A DNA stretch of 64,000 bases from Fimbriimonadaceae bacterium. Its GTDB lineage: Bacteria; Armatimonadota; Fimbriimonadia; Fimbriimonadales; Fimbriimonadaceae. This document shows, piece by piece, positions 25,024 through 34,412 of this stretch. The stretch is taken from positions 61,594 through 125,593 of the forward strand of contig JAMLGR010000013.1 in NCBI GenBank assembly GCA_023957775.1, written 5' to 3'. Below the pieces are notes generated by a model that had not been told where the DNA came from, made no database searches, and worked only from the letters and a program-made list of their open reading frames with translations. The position numbers and the translations under genes were made by a program. Within the stretch, counting starts at the first letter, position 1. Every line of letters begins with the position of its first letter.

Positions 25024-27086
25024 AGGTGCTGGGCCACGCCCGCGAGCTGCCGTTGGGTTTGTTGGTTCGAAAAGGGGCTGCCCGTTTGAAGGCGCGCCTT
25101 GCCGGCATGGGCCGGGCGCGGCGCGACGCCCGGGACGGCACGTACCTGGAGTCGAGCCCGGAGTTCGTGCCGCTCGGCTTGCCCGAGGTGGAGATCTCCT
25201 CGGCGGAGGCGGAGCTCATGCGGGCGTTGGCCGAGCGGTATGCGGCGCATCGGTTCGACTTGTTGGGTTCGGGTTGGGTGGAGGTGGCCGCGCTTGGCCG
25301 GGCAAGCCCGGCGGGGGCAGGGCGACGCGCAAGCGCGCGCACTCCCATGGGGGCCGAGCGACGCGTGAGCGCGCGCACTCCCATGGGGGCCGAGCGACGC
25401 GCGAGTGCGCGCACTCCCATGGGGGCCGGGCAACGCGCGAGCGCGCGCACTCCCATGGGGGAGTTGCCTGTGGGGTGCCGGGAGGAGGCTTCGCGGATTC
25501 GCTCCTTGATCGAGGGTGCCTACACTCCCATCGATTGGCAGCTGGACTTCAAATCGGGGTACCGGTGGTCCGAGTCCATGTGGTCGGAGTTCGTCCCCTA
25601 CGGCCATGCGCCGGGGGTGGACGTGAAAGTGCCGTGGGAGCTGGCGCGCTTGCAGCACGTTCCGGTGTTGGTGCTTGCAGCGCGTTCGGCCGAGCCCGCA
25701 CACGCCGCGCGGTGGCGTACGGAGGCCGTGAACCAGATGCTGGACTTCGTGGCGGCCAATCCGCCTCGGTTCGGGGTGAATTGGCGGACCGCGATGGACG
25801 TGGGGATCCGGGCGGCGAACATGGCGCTGGCCATGGATCTGCTTTGCCAGGACGGCGTGCGCGGGGCATGGGAGGGAGTGTTGGCGCGCTCGCTCGAGGA
25901 GCACGCGCGCCACATCCTGGACCACCTCGAGTGGAGCCCGGACGCGCGAGGCAACCACTACTTGGCCAACATCGCCGGCGTGGTGTGGTGCGCGGCGCAC
26001 CTGCGAGGGGTGGGCCAGACCGAGGAGTGGCTCGCGTGGGGCACCCGCGAACTGGACACGGAGATGCGGAGGCAGTTCCATGGCGACGGCTCGAACTTCG
26101 AGGCGTCGGTCTGCTACCACCGCCTGAGCGCGGAGATGGCGGCCTGGACGCTGGCGTGCTTGATCGCAAGCGGCCGAAAGTGCCCGGTCGAAGGGGTGTG
26201 GCCGGTGCCCGCCCTTCGCTCGCGCTTTGCCGCAATGGCTCTGTTCACCGGATGGGCGACGAAGCGGGACGGACGCGTCGCCCAGATCGGAGACAACGAC
26301 AGCGGGCGGTTCTTCCGACTTCCCGGCGAGTTTGAGGGCTTGGAGGAGCAGCCCCTGTGCCACCGAGAGACCCTCGACGTCTTGAGGGCTTTGTGCGGCC
26401 ATTCGGGGGAGACCGTGGCGGGTCGGCTGGCGGAAGGCCTCGGCCGGCTGGCGGGCGGGGTGTCGGACGCCGTGCCGATGCCCTCGTTCGGCGTCGCCCC
26501 AGAACTGCCCGGAGGGGGCGCACGGGCCGAGTGGCACCTCGGTCCGGGGTGTTGGGAGCGCTTGGAGACCGCGGCGTTCCCGGACTTCGGACTCTTCGTG
26601 TGGCGCTCGCCGCGCGTTTGGATGGCGGTGCGGTGCGGCCCGGTGGGGCAGGGAGGCATCGGCGGGCACGCGCACAACGATGCGCTGCACCTGGAGTTGA
26701 CCGTGGACGGGGTGGATTGGATCGCCGATCCGGGGACCGGGGTCTACACGCCCGATCCCCGCTTGAGGAACGCCTACCGTTCCGCCGCCGCGCACTTCGT
26801 GCCCCGGCCCGCTGGGAAGCAAAGCGAGCCGGCTCCGCTTTCGGCGGGTTTGTTTCGGCTCGCGGACTGCGGTGCGCGGTGCCATCGCTTCGGACCCGAG
26901 GGTTTCGCGGGTTCTCACGACGGGTACGGTGCGCGCATGTGGCGGGTCTTGGAACTGGCGCCAGATGGTTTGGTGGTTCGGGATGTTTGGGAGGGTGGGG
27001 AAGTCGCGCCGATCCCGCATGTGGACGCCGAGCACCCGTGGCACCCGATCGCGTTCTCGCCGGGCTACGGGAGGTTCGACGCGTGA
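25020..27086 (+). CDS. Heparinase II/III-like polysaccharide lyase with repeat insertion
   Basis: GTG 25020 overlaps the flippase stop as GTGA; the open frame upstream of it is antiframe noise. An alpha/alpha toroid domain (WRTAMDVGIRAANMALAMDL; ARGNHYLANIAGVVWCAAHL; HGDGSNFEASVCYHRLSAEM) is followed by the heparinase II/III C-terminal signature GGIGGHAHNDALHLELTVDG, DWIADPGTGVYTPD and YRSAAAHFVP. Such enzymes cleave uronate-containing polysaccharides by beta-elimination and in synthesis clusters may trim the product. Residues about 101-148 are four copies of RRASARTPMGAE, encoded by tandem 36-bp units, inserted between the N-terminal region and the toroid. About 688 residues with the insertion. 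Confidence 0.85.
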   Translation: MKVLGHARELPLGLLVRKGAARLKARLAGMGRARRDARDGTYLESSPEFVPLGLPEVEISSAEAELMRALAERYAAHRFDLLGSGWVEVAALGRASPAGAGRRASARTPMGAERRVSARTPMGAERRASARTPMGAGQRASARTPMGELPVGCREEASRIRSLIEGAYTPIDWQLDFKSGYRWSESMWSEFVPYGHAPGVDVKVPWELARLQHVPVLVLAARSAEPAHAARWRTEAVNQMLDFVAANPPRFGVNWRTAMDVGIRAANMALAMDLLCQDGVRGAWEGVLARSLEEHARHILDHLEWSPDARGNHYLANIAGVVWCAAHLRGVGQTEEWLAWGTRELDTEMRRQFHGDGSNFEASVCYHRLSAEMAAWTLACLIASGRKCPVEGVWPVPALRSRFAAMALFTGWATKRDGRVAQIGDNDSGRFFRLPGEFEGLEEQPLCHRETLDVLRALCGHSGETVAGRLAEGLGRLAGGVSDAVPMPSFGVAPELPGGGARAEWHLGPGCWERLETAAFPDFGLFVWRSPRVWMAVRCGPVGQGGIGGHAHNDALHLELTVDGVDWIADPGTGVYTPDPRLRNAYRSAAAHFVPRPAGKQSEPAPLSAGLFRLADCGARCHRFGPEGFAGSHDGYGARMWRVLELAPDGLVVRDVWEGGEVAPIPHVDAEHPWHPIAFSPGYGRFDA
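25322..25462. repeat. Four tandem 36-bp GC-rich repeats inside a gene
   Basis: Units start at 25322, 25358, 25394 and 25430. Each begins GCGACGCGCAAGCGCGCGCA and ends CTCCCATGGGGGCCGA, with small variations. As 36 is divisible by three the reading frame is kept. The unit has a short hairpin (CGCG CAAG CGCG). A single related copy lies between genes at 18787-18809, so the element is dispersed. Confidence 0.9.
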
Positions 27087-28201
27087 GCCGACCCCGGATC
27101 GTGATGGCGGTCTTCAACGGCTTGGAGTTCGACGGCCGCGTGCAGCGGGCCGCTTCGGCGCTCGCGCCGATGGCCGACGTGCACGTTTTGGGCCTGAGCG
27201 GCGAGGGCGAGGTGTGGCGCCCGGCCGATGGCGCTTACACGACCGAAGGAGTGCCCGGACCGATGCTGGGCATCGGGGCTCAGCGTCGGTTTTGGCGGGC
27301 GTTGCGGAAGGTCGTGCAGGAGCGCCGGCCGGCGCTCGTGTACGCCCACGACTACTACACTGCATGGCCCGGACGCACCGAGGCGCGCCGGGCAGGCGCG
27401 CGGCTGGTGTACGACGCACACGAGCTGCTCAAACCGCTGCCGGTCCAGGAGCGGTCGATCCGCGAGCGGCTCTTCGCCCTCTTCGAGGGGATGGGAGCGA
27501 AGTCGGCGGACCTCGTGGTGTGCGCCAACGAGGCGCGGGCGGCGATCTTCCAGGAGTATCTTGGGCTCCCAAGAAAACCGCTTGTGGTCCGCAACATCCC
27601 CGACGAGTCGCAGGAGCCGCCCCTGCCACAGGTCGAGCGCGATCTCGGATCGGTGCTCTACCAGGGGGACATGGGCTTGGGCCGGGGCTTGGGCGCCCTG
27701 ATCGAGGCGCTCGGCCATCTGGAGCCAACGGCGAGCCTGACGATGGCGGGGGGCGGGCCCGCGCTGGATAAACTGCGCGCCATGGCCGCTGCCGCTGGGT
27801 TGGAGGGACGGGTGCGTTTCCTCGGACGAGTGCCGCGCTCCGACTTGCCCGGGCTGATGGCGTCGAGCGGGGTAGGCATCCTCTCGTATCCCGCGCAGGA
27901 CCTGAACAACGTCTATTGCGCACCGAACAAGGTGTTCGAGTACGCCCGCGCGGAGCTGCCGATGGTCGCGGTCGGCAGCGACCATCTGCGGGCGATGGTG
28001 GAGGGGCCTGGGCTCGGGCGGGCCCTGCCCGCGGGGGCCTTGCCTGCGGCGATCGCCGACGCGGTGAGGGAAGTGGGGTCGGGGTGGAACCGGTACGTGG
28101 AGGCATGCCGCGCCTTTGCCCGCGAGAACACGTGGGCGAAGGAAGCCGAGGCTTTGCGCGCGGCGGTCGCCCCTTTGTTGGGAGAGGCGCCCCTTGGGTG
28201 A
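27083..28201 (+). CDS. Glycosyltransferase family 4-like
   Basis: GTG 27083 overlaps the lyase stop as GTGA. The GT-B fold is clear: an N-terminal half with DAHELLKPLPVQER and a C-terminal donor-binding half with LYQGDMGLGRGLGALIEA, RFLGRVPRSDLPGLMASSGV and YCAPNKVFEYARAELPMVAV, where the Glu of FEYA occupies the usual EX7E-like position. Transfers a sugar to the growing lipid-linked repeat. Acceptor and donor cannot be read from sequence. 372 residues. Confidence 0.85.
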   Translation: MSRPRIVMAVFNGLEFDGRVQRAASALAPMADVHVLGLSGEGEVWRPADGAYTTEGVPGPMLGIGAQRRFWRALRKVVQERRPALVYAHDYYTAWPGRTEARRAGARLVYDAHELLKPLPVQERSIRERLFALFEGMGAKSADLVVCANEARAAIFQEYLGLPRKPLVVRNIPDESQEPPLPQVERDLGSVLYQGDMGLGRGLGALIEALGHLEPTASLTMAGGGPALDKLRAMAAAAGLEGRVRFLGRVPRSDLPGLMASSGVGILSYPAQDLNNVYCAPNKVFEYARAELPMVAVGSDHLRAMVEGPGLGRALPAGALPAAIADAVREVGSGWNRYVEACRAFARENTWAKEAEALRAAVAPLLGEAPLG

Positions 28202-29471
28202 CGTCCTTCTGGCCGTCGCGTTCGGCGAGATCGCGCTCTACGCGCTGATCCCGTTCGTCTACGGCAAGCGCCTCCCGTTCAAGCAGTTTCCGTTCTACTG
28301 GGTGTTCTACTGGGCGACCGTCGTGTTCGACGTGGTGGGCGCGCCCCAACTCGTGGGGGAGAAGTGGTACACGCCTGAACTGGCCATCGCGATGTTTCTC
28401 GTGTGGCTCGGGTTCGCGGGGACGGGGCTGCTGCTTTTCGAGTCGAGGAAGCGTCTGGCGATCGACACGGACCGGCGGTCGGAGAAGAGCGACCGGCGCA
28501 GCCGTTTGGAGATCTTCATCCTCGTCGGGTTCAGCGTGCTGCTGATGGCCGCTTGGACGGCCATTTCGGGCCCTCCGCTCCTCTTCAAGATCGCCTCGCT
28601 GCAAGGCTTGAGCACCCAGGAGCTGATCGCGATGCGGCTCGAGGCGCAGTTCGGCGGCGCGAAGTTCCACTGGTTCCAGCCCGGATTCCGGCTGATGCCG
28701 GTTGTGGGGATGCTCGCGGCGTACAGCCTGCTTCTGCGGAAGCCGTCGCTCAAGCACCGGCTGCTGTTCTACGGGATGTTGGTTTTCGCCCTCGTGGGCA
28801 CGACGGCGTTCCTCAACAAGGACGGGGCGGTGGTGGTTGCGGTCGGGCTCCTGCTCGTGTACCTGTTCGAGAGGCGTTCACTCGGCTTCGGAAGGGCGTT
28901 GCTGGTCGGCGGCGCGTCGATCGTCGCGGTCGTCGGGCTGTACCTCGTGTACGACCCCGAGTTTGTGGCGCGCGGGGACGCGCTGTTCGGGTTGTGGGAC
29001 CGGGTGTTCGTCTCCTATTCGCGCTCGGCGGGCGTCGTGTTCGAGCGTTGGCCAGACCAGGAGCCGCTGCTGTACGGGACGACGATCGTCAATCCGGGCG
29101 GCCTGTTGCCCTACGAGAGCGTCAGCCTGTCGCAACTGGTGTTCCCGTACGCGTATCCGAACACCCAGATCATCGGCAACTCGCCGGTGCCGGCGTTTGG
29201 CGAGGGGTATGTGAACTTCGGATGGCCCGGGGTGTTGGCGGCCATCGTCGGGTGCTTTGCGCTGATCGTCGCGCTGCAAGCGTTGTTCGCCCGGTTCCGC
29301 TTCGCCGCGCTCGAGCTTGGCGTGATGGTCATGTTGCTCTACGAGACGAGCGAGATGGCGGCGAACAGCATCTTCTACACGGTGCTGCATCCGACGAACT
29401 TCATCTTCTACATGGCCCTCTTTACGGGCTTTGTGCTGATGAGGCCGCAGCCCAAGCCGGTGCCTGCGTGA
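28194..29471 (+). CDS. Oligosaccharide repeat-unit polymerase (Wzy-like)
   Basis: The start is probably TTG 28194, overlapping the previous gene by 8 bp. About ten to twelve hydrophobic helices are visible (LLAVAFGEIALYALIPFVYG; ALLVGGASIVAVVGLYLVY; VLAAIVGCFALIVALQALFA), with a large loop (YETSEMAANSIFYTVLHP near the end, and the exposed segment GTTIVNPGGLLPYESVSLSQ). The last part resembles O-antigen polymerase families: PAFGEGYVNFGWPG is close to the conserved E-NFG-G signature of these proteins. Position between glycosyltransferases supports Wzy. About 425 residues. Confidence 0.8.
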   Translation: MGDVLLAVAFGEIALYALIPFVYGKRLPFKQFPFYWVFYWATVVFDVVGAPQLVGEKWYTPELAIAMFLVWLGFAGTGLLLFESRKRLAIDTDRRSEKSDRRSRLEIFILVGFSVLLMAAWTAISGPPLLFKIASLQGLSTQELIAMRLEAQFGGAKFHWFQPGFRLMPVVGMLAAYSLLLRKPSLKHRLLFYGMLVFALVGTTAFLNKDGAVVVAVGLLLVYLFERRSLGFGRALLVGGASIVAVVGLYLVYDPEFVARGDALFGLWDRVFVSYSRSAGVVFERWPDQEPLLYGTTIVNPGGLLPYESVSLSQLVFPYAYPNTQIIGNSPVPAFGEGYVNFGWPGVLAAIVGCFALIVALQALFARFRFAALELGVMVMLLYETSEMAANSIFYTVLHPTNFIFYMALFTGFVLMRPQPKPVPA

Positions 29472-30607
29472 GGATCCTGGCGTTCTGCGACCGGTACCTG
29501 CCGGGGAGCAAGGGCGGGGGGGCCATTCGCAGCGTTTCGAATCTGGTGGCGGCGTTGCCGGAGTTCGAGTTCTCCGTGGTCACCCGAGACCGGGATTTCA
29601 CGGAGACTTCGCCGTACGAAGGGGTTCGGTTCGGGGAGTGGAACGAGGTGGGCGGCGCGCAGGTGCGCTACCTTCGGCCAGGGGAGGGGAGCGCGACCTT
29701 GCTGGAGGGGCTGGTGGGCGAGGTCCGACCGGACGTGCTGTACTTCAACAGCTTTTTCTCGCCCGAATTCACCCTGCGCCCCCTGTGGCTTTGCCGCCGG
29801 GGGCGTTTGGGCACGGTGCGAACCGTGGTCGCGCCGCGAGGGGAGTTCTCGCCCGGGGCGCTGCAGATCAAGGCGGCCAAGAAGCGCCTGTTCTTGGCCG
29901 CCGCCCGGGGCGCGCGGCTGTACGACGGGGTGGTGTGGCAGGCCTCCACGGAGCACGAGGCCGAAGAGTTGCGGGCGTGGACGGGACCCGAGGCGGAGAT
30001 CGTGGTCGCGCCGAACGTGCCAAGCGCTTTCGAGGGGCCCGAGCCCGTGACGCGCAACAAGCGATCCGGGGAGTTGAAGCTGGTGTTCGTCTCGCGGGTG
30101 TCCCGCAAGAAGAACTTGGACGGGGCGATCCGGATGCTGCGGAGTGTTCGAGGGCGGGTGATCTTCGACATCTACGGCCCGTTGGAAGACCCGGCCTACT
30201 GGGAGGAGTGCCTGCGCGAGACGCGGGACCTGCCCGAGTCGATCGAGGTTCGCCACCGAGGCTCCTTGCCTCACGAGCAGGTGTTCGGGGCGCTGCAGGC
30301 GTACGACGCGTTCTTCATGCCGACGCACGGCGAGAACTTCGGCCACGCGATCCTGGAGGCGATGGCCGCAGGGCTGCCCGTGGTGATCAGCGACAAGACG
30401 GCTTGGCGGGGGTTGGAGGCGGCAGGCGCGGGGTGGGACCTTCCGCTTTCCGACGAGGCCGCGTTCACCCGGGTGGTGCAGGGGCTTGTGGAGATGGGGT
30501 CCGAGGCGCACGCGGTGCTTGGTGCGGGCGCCCGCGCCTTGGCGGAGGGGTTCGGTGCGGACGGGTCGATCGTCGATGCGAACCGAAGGTTGTTTTTGGG
30601 GAGGTAG
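29468..30607 (+). CDS. Glycosyltransferase family 4
   Basis: GTG 29468 overlaps the polymerase stop as GTGA. The N-terminal Gly-rich loop is GSKGGGAIRSVSNL; ELKLVFVSRVSRKKNLDGAI is the interdomain start of GT4; and MPTHGENFGHAILEAMAAGL carries the EX7E motif (E in GEN and E in LEAM). 379 residues. Inverting or retaining specificity cannot be told beyond the retaining GT4 family. Last gene of the tightly overlapping block; a strong hairpin follows. Confidence 0.9.
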   Translation: MRILAFCDRYLPGSKGGGAIRSVSNLVAALPEFEFSVVTRDRDFTETSPYEGVRFGEWNEVGGAQVRYLRPGEGSATLLEGLVGEVRPDVLYFNSFFSPEFTLRPLWLCRRGRLGTVRTVVAPRGEFSPGALQIKAAKKRLFLAAARGARLYDGVVWQASTEHEAEELRAWTGPEAEIVVAPNVPSAFEGPEPVTRNKRSGELKLVFVSRVSRKKNLDGAIRMLRSVRGRVIFDIYGPLEDPAYWEECLRETRDLPESIEVRHRGSLPHEQVFGALQAYDAFFMPTHGENFGHAILEAMAAGLPVVISDKTAWRGLEAAGAGWDLPLSDEAAFTRVVQGLVEMGSEAHAVLGAGARALAEGFGADGSIVDANRRLFLGR

Positions 30608-30608
30608 T

Positions 30609-30650
30609 GTGGCACGCCCGTCAAGCGGGCGTGCCACGTTCTTGTTGCTT
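30609..30650 (+). terminator. Strong hairpin after the glycosyltransferase
   Basis: A perfect 12-bp stem, GTGGCACGCCCG/CGGGCGTGCCAC, with loop TCAAG (30609-30637), starts 2 nt after the stop and is followed by the T-rich GTTCTTGTTGCTT. It fits a Rho-independent terminator closing the overlapping gene block. Confidence 0.75.
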
Positions 30651-30667
30651 CCGGGGCACAATAGGTT

Positions 30668-31291
30668 GTGGAATGGGCGCAGATGCTCCCGGTGAAGGTC
30701 GAATTGCAGGCGGGGGACCCGCGTTTGGTGCTCACGTTGCTGGCTGGGCCCGTTGAAGGCTGCGCGGAGCCCTTGTCGTACCCGGCGGATCGATGCCCCA
30801 ACTGCGGCTCGCGGTGTTCTTCCACCCGCAGCCCCTACTGCAGTGCCCATTGCCGCGCCGAGGCGGCGTTCGTGCGCCAGTTCCGGGCTGCGCGCGACCA
30901 AGGCACCTTGGCCGACCCGGAGCGGCAGGCGCATCTCGGCCAGGCGCTGTGGCACCTCCTCGGAGGCGGCTACCCCCATCGCGTGACCCTTATTCCTCCG
31001 AGCGCCCAGCGGCAAGTGCTCAAGCGCGAGGAGGGGAAGTGCCAGGAGTGCGGGGCGCCCGCCACCACGTTCGACCACGTCGGATCGGGGTGAAACCGCC
31101 CGATCAAACTGCGCGCCGTGTGCGCCTTCTGCAGCACGACCCGTCCGTTCCTCGATCGCCGCTTGCTGGAGCGGCCAGAGGTGCGGGGCCGGCTCGAAGC
31201 GGTTCGGGCGCGCATCGCGTCGGAATCTCCCCTCCACCCGTGTGACGACTCGGTGAACTGGGACTGGCGGGCATTCCTTCGAACCCGTTAA
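30668..31291 (+). pseudogene. HNH-type nuclease with in-frame TGA
   Basis: GTG 30668 opens a Cys-rich protein: CPNCGSRCSSTRSPYCSAHC, then an HNH-like zinc site CQECGAPATTFDHVGSG. The frame stops at TGA 31091-31093, but the same frame resumes with NRPIKLRAVCAFCSTTRP and runs to TAA at 31289, ending WDWRAFLRTR. The second CxxC of the zinc site is therefore behind the stop. A TGC-to-TGA change is the simplest explanation. The gene follows the cluster terminator and seems unrelated to polysaccharide synthesis. Confidence 0.65.
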
Positions 31292-31331
31292 CCAACGTGG
31301 AACATTGGCGCTTGGCCGTCGTCGTTGGCAT

Positions 31332-32120
31332 ATGGCCCTGAAGCGCTGGTTGTTTCTGTTCGTCCTGGCGGCGTCGACCGCCCTTCCGCTCTCCGCCCAA
31401 GAGAAAGACACGGCGGGTGGCTGCGGCCTGGGGTCCCCCTACAACCGGCGGTATGACACGAACACCGAAATCGCCTTTTCCGGTCGGGTCGTCGGCATTC
31501 AGCGTCTCATTCCGCTTCCTGGGATGTCCCCGGGAGTCATGCTGCTCGTTCGTACGCCCAATGGAGGGACCGCCTTGGTCGAACTCGGGCCTGCGTGGTT
31601 CGTGGACAACCAGAAGGCGAAGGTTTCAATGCGCGATCGCGTCGAGGTGACAGGCTCGAAGGTGTTCGAGGATGGCAAGTCGAGCATCTTGGCACGAAAG
31701 ATCGTTCGGAACAACCGCGTCGCATACCTGCGCGGGGTGGACGGGTTCCCGATGTGGATCGCCTCGCGTGGCCACGTGGACGTCAAACTCTCCGGGACGC
31801 CGCCGAACGAGGTTCTCAAGGGGACGATCTTGAGGTTGGAGGAGGTCCGGGAGGGCGAGAGCGGGTTCAAGAGCCAGCTCGTGATCCTCGAGACCGACGC
31901 TGGAACGTTCGCAGTCGACGTGGGCCCCGAGTGGTTTATCGAACGCCAAGGCTTCTGGTTCCCGGCGGGCGGTGAGTTGACCGTCGTCGCCCTGCGGGTG
32001 GTTCGCCGGGCTCCGCCGCTGCTTCCGCTCGTGATCGCAGGGAGGGTTCAGCGGGGGGATTCCGCGCTCTTTCTTCGGCCGGAGACGGGACGCCCGGCTT
32101 GGGTTGGCTGGGGCGGCTAG
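31332..32120 (+). CDS. Secreted protein with duplicated OB-like domain
   Basis: ATG 31332 gives a clean signal peptide (RWLFLFVLAASTALPLSAQE). The mature part holds two similar segments: one with GTALVELGPAWFVD and VSMRDRVEVTGSKV, another with GTFAVDVGPEWFIE and PAGGELTVVALRVV. Both read like small beta-barrels of the OB or cytochrome-associated type. Function unknown. The upstream in-frame ATG at 31305 is less likely. 262 residues. Not obviously part of the polysaccharide pathway although it sits inside the region. Confidence 0.7.
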   Translation: MALKRWLFLFVLAASTALPLSAQEKDTAGGCGLGSPYNRRYDTNTEIAFSGRVVGIQRLIPLPGMSPGVMLLVRTPNGGTALVELGPAWFVDNQKAKVSMRDRVEVTGSKVFEDGKSSILARKIVRNNRVAYLRGVDGFPMWIASRGHVDVKLSGTPPNEVLKGTILRLEEVREGESGFKSQLVILETDAGTFAVDVGPEWFIERQGFWFPAGGELTVVALRVVRRAPPLLPLVIAGRVQRGDSALFLRPETGRPAWVGWGG

Positions 32121-32160
32121 CCGTTCGCGGCCGCCGACCCGGTATCTTAATGCTTCGCCC

Positions 32161-34326
32161 ATGAAGCAAGTGCTGGAATCGCTCGAATCCGGGAGCCTCG
32201 AACTCGCCGATGTGCCCTGTCCCCGCGTTCGAGCCGGCCACCTGCTGATCCGTACGCGGGCGAGCGTGATCTCGGTCGGCACCGAGCGCATGATGCTCGA
32301 GTTCGGGAAGGCGAACCTGCTCCAGAAGGCGAGGCAGCAGCCGGACAAGGTCCGCCAGACGCTCGACAAGATCAAGACCGACGGGCTGGCGCCCACCCTC
32401 GCCGCCGTCCGTACAAAGCTGTCGCAGCCCATTCCGTTGGGCTACTGCAATGCGGGCGTCGTGCTCGAGGTCGGCGAAGACGTCCGTGGGTTCCGTGTCG
32501 GCCAACGCGTGGCTTCCAACGGCAACCATGCGGAAGTGGTGTGCGTTCCCAAAAATCTCTGCGCCCCGATCCCAGACGGCGTGGAGGACGAAGCCGCGGC
32601 GTTCGCGGTGCTCGGGGCGATCGCACTGCAAGGAGTGCGGCTGGTGGCCCCGACGCTGGGCGAGGCGGTGGTCGTCACAGGACTGGGCCTCCTGGGGCAG
32701 CTCACGGTGCAGCTCCTCCGGGCGAACGGGTGTCGCGTGCTGGGGATCGATCCTTCGGCCGAACGGTGTGCGCTCGCACGGACGTTGGGAGCGGAGACCG
32801 TTTGCCTCGGGGCGGGCGAGGACCCCATCCTCGCCGCGCAGACGTTCAGCCGCGGGCGCGGCGTGGACGCCGTGCTGGTCACCGCGTCGACGCGCAGCAG
32901 CGAGCCTATCTCGCAGGCGGCGACGATGTGCCGCAAGCGCGGCCGCATCGTGCTGGTGGGCGTCACCGGTTTGGAGTTGAGTCGGGCCGACTTCTTCGAG
33001 AAGGAGTTGACGTTCCAGGTGTCGTGCTCGTACGGGCCGGGCCGGTACGACCCCGCCTACGAGGAGGGCGGCCAGGATTACCCCCTCGGGTTCGTGCGCT
33101 GGACCGAGCAGCGGAACCTGGAGGCGTTCCTCGACATGGTCGCCGCCGGCGCCGTGCGCACGGATCTGCTCGTCACGCACTCCGTGCCGTTCGACGAGGC
33201 CGCCCGCGCTTACGCGGCGATCGACGAAGGCGGCGCCCTCGGGATCGTGCTTCGCTACCCGGACCCTGAAGAGAAGCCCGATGCGGAGCTGCTTCGACGG
33301 GCGATCCCCGCGTCTGCGGCCAAGGCCCCCGGGAAGGCAAACGTTGCAGTGATCGGGTCTGGCAACTACGCGACGGCCGTGCTGTTGCCCGCGCTGAAGG
33401 AGACGGGCGCGTCGCTGGTGGCGGTGGCCTCGGCGAAGGGGGTCAGCGCCACGCAGGCCGCGCGCAAATTCGGGTTTGCGGAAGCGACGACCGATTCCGG
33501 CGCGCTGTTCGATCGAGGCGATGTGAACACATTGATCCTCTCGACCCGCCACGATTCTCACGCGGCGATGGTCTGCCGCGCGTTGAGAGCGGGAAAGCAC
33601 GTGTTCGTGGAGAAGCCCCTGGCGATCCGGGACGAGGAGGTCGACGCCATCGAGGCGGTGCTTGCCGAGCTTGGCGCGGACGCGCCGTTGCTGATGGTGG
33701 GCTTCAACCGGCGGTTCGCGCCCCACGTTTTGAAGATGAAGGAACTGCTGGCAGGCGTCCGGGAGCCCAAGGCGATGGTGATGACCGTGAACGCAGGAGC
33801 GATTCCCGAGGACCATTGGACGCAGGATCCCGCCGTCGGCGGCGGGCGCGTTGTCGGCGAAGGGTGCCACTTCGTGGATTTGATGCAGTTCGTCGCAGGC
33901 GCGCGGGTGACGGGCGTCCAAGGGGCGGCCGTCGGGGGGGCATCGGGGGCGTTGGCGGACCGCGCGACGTGGACGCTGACGTTCGACGACGGGTCGATGG
34001 GCACGATCCACTACCTTGCCAACGGACACCGCTCGTTCCCGAAGGAGCGGTTCGAGGTGTTTGCGGGTGGGCGCGTGCTCCAACTCGACAACTTTCGAAA
34101 CCTTGCCGGATTTGGGTGGCCTGGGTTCAACGGGATGCGCCTTCGCCGGCAAGACAAGGGGAATGCGGCGTGTCTCGCCGCGTTCATCCGGGCGATCGAG
34201 TCGGGCAGCGTCTCCCCGATTCCCCCGCAGGAGTTGTTGGAGTCCGCGAGAGCGACCCTTCAGGCCGCCCGAGCCGTTGTGAACGGACCTGAGAACATTA
34301 CGGGGATTCCTTCGTCCAAATGTTAA
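32161..34326 (+). CDS. Bi-domain oxidoreductase (MDR dehydrogenase plus Gfo/Idh/MocA)
   Basis: The N-terminal half is a medium-chain dehydrogenase/reductase: SVISVGTERMMLEFGKANLL, PLGYCNAGVVLEVGEDV, VVVTGLGLLGQLTVQLLRAN (nucleotide loop). The C-terminal half is a Gfo/Idh/MocA enzyme: VAVIGSGNYATAVLLPALKE, then GKHVFVEKPLAI with the EKP motif, MVGFNRRFAPHVLKMKELL and DHWTQDPAVGGGRVVGEGCH. 721 residues. This fusion is characteristic of surface-polysaccharide clusters and often accompanies heparinase-like genes; it should modify a nucleotide or lipid-linked sugar with NAD(P). A TATCTT box ends 12 nt before ATG. Confidence 0.88.
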   Translation: MKQVLESLESGSLELADVPCPRVRAGHLLIRTRASVISVGTERMMLEFGKANLLQKARQQPDKVRQTLDKIKTDGLAPTLAAVRTKLSQPIPLGYCNAGVVLEVGEDVRGFRVGQRVASNGNHAEVVCVPKNLCAPIPDGVEDEAAAFAVLGAIALQGVRLVAPTLGEAVVVTGLGLLGQLTVQLLRANGCRVLGIDPSAERCALARTLGAETVCLGAGEDPILAAQTFSRGRGVDAVLVTASTRSSEPISQAATMCRKRGRIVLVGVTGLELSRADFFEKELTFQVSCSYGPGRYDPAYEEGGQDYPLGFVRWTEQRNLEAFLDMVAAGAVRTDLLVTHSVPFDEAARAYAAIDEGGALGIVLRYPDPEEKPDAELLRRAIPASAAKAPGKANVAVIGSGNYATAVLLPALKETGASLVAVASAKGVSATQAARKFGFAEATTDSGALFDRGDVNTLILSTRHDSHAAMVCRALRAGKHVFVEKPLAIRDEEVDAIEAVLAELGADAPLLMVGFNRRFAPHVLKMKELLAGVREPKAMVMTVNAGAIPEDHWTQDPAVGGGRVVGEGCHFVDLMQFVAGARVTGVQGAAVGGASGALADRATWTLTFDDGSMGTIHYLANGHRSFPKERFEVFAGGRVLQLDNFRNLAGFGWPGFNGMRLRRQDKGNAACLAAFIRAIESGSVSPIPPQELLESARATLQAARAVVNGPENITGIPSSKC

Positions 34327-34412
34327 AGGGAGTTTTTTGAGGGTGCCGTATGGGCACCCGCTGTTGATTTTTGCGAACCCTGCCGAAAGACAGGGCAAAG
34401 GGTTGTTCGTAT

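Noticed and set aside
25322..25462. CRISPR array
   Set aside because: The 36-bp units are directly adjacent with no spacers and keep the reading frame of the lyase.
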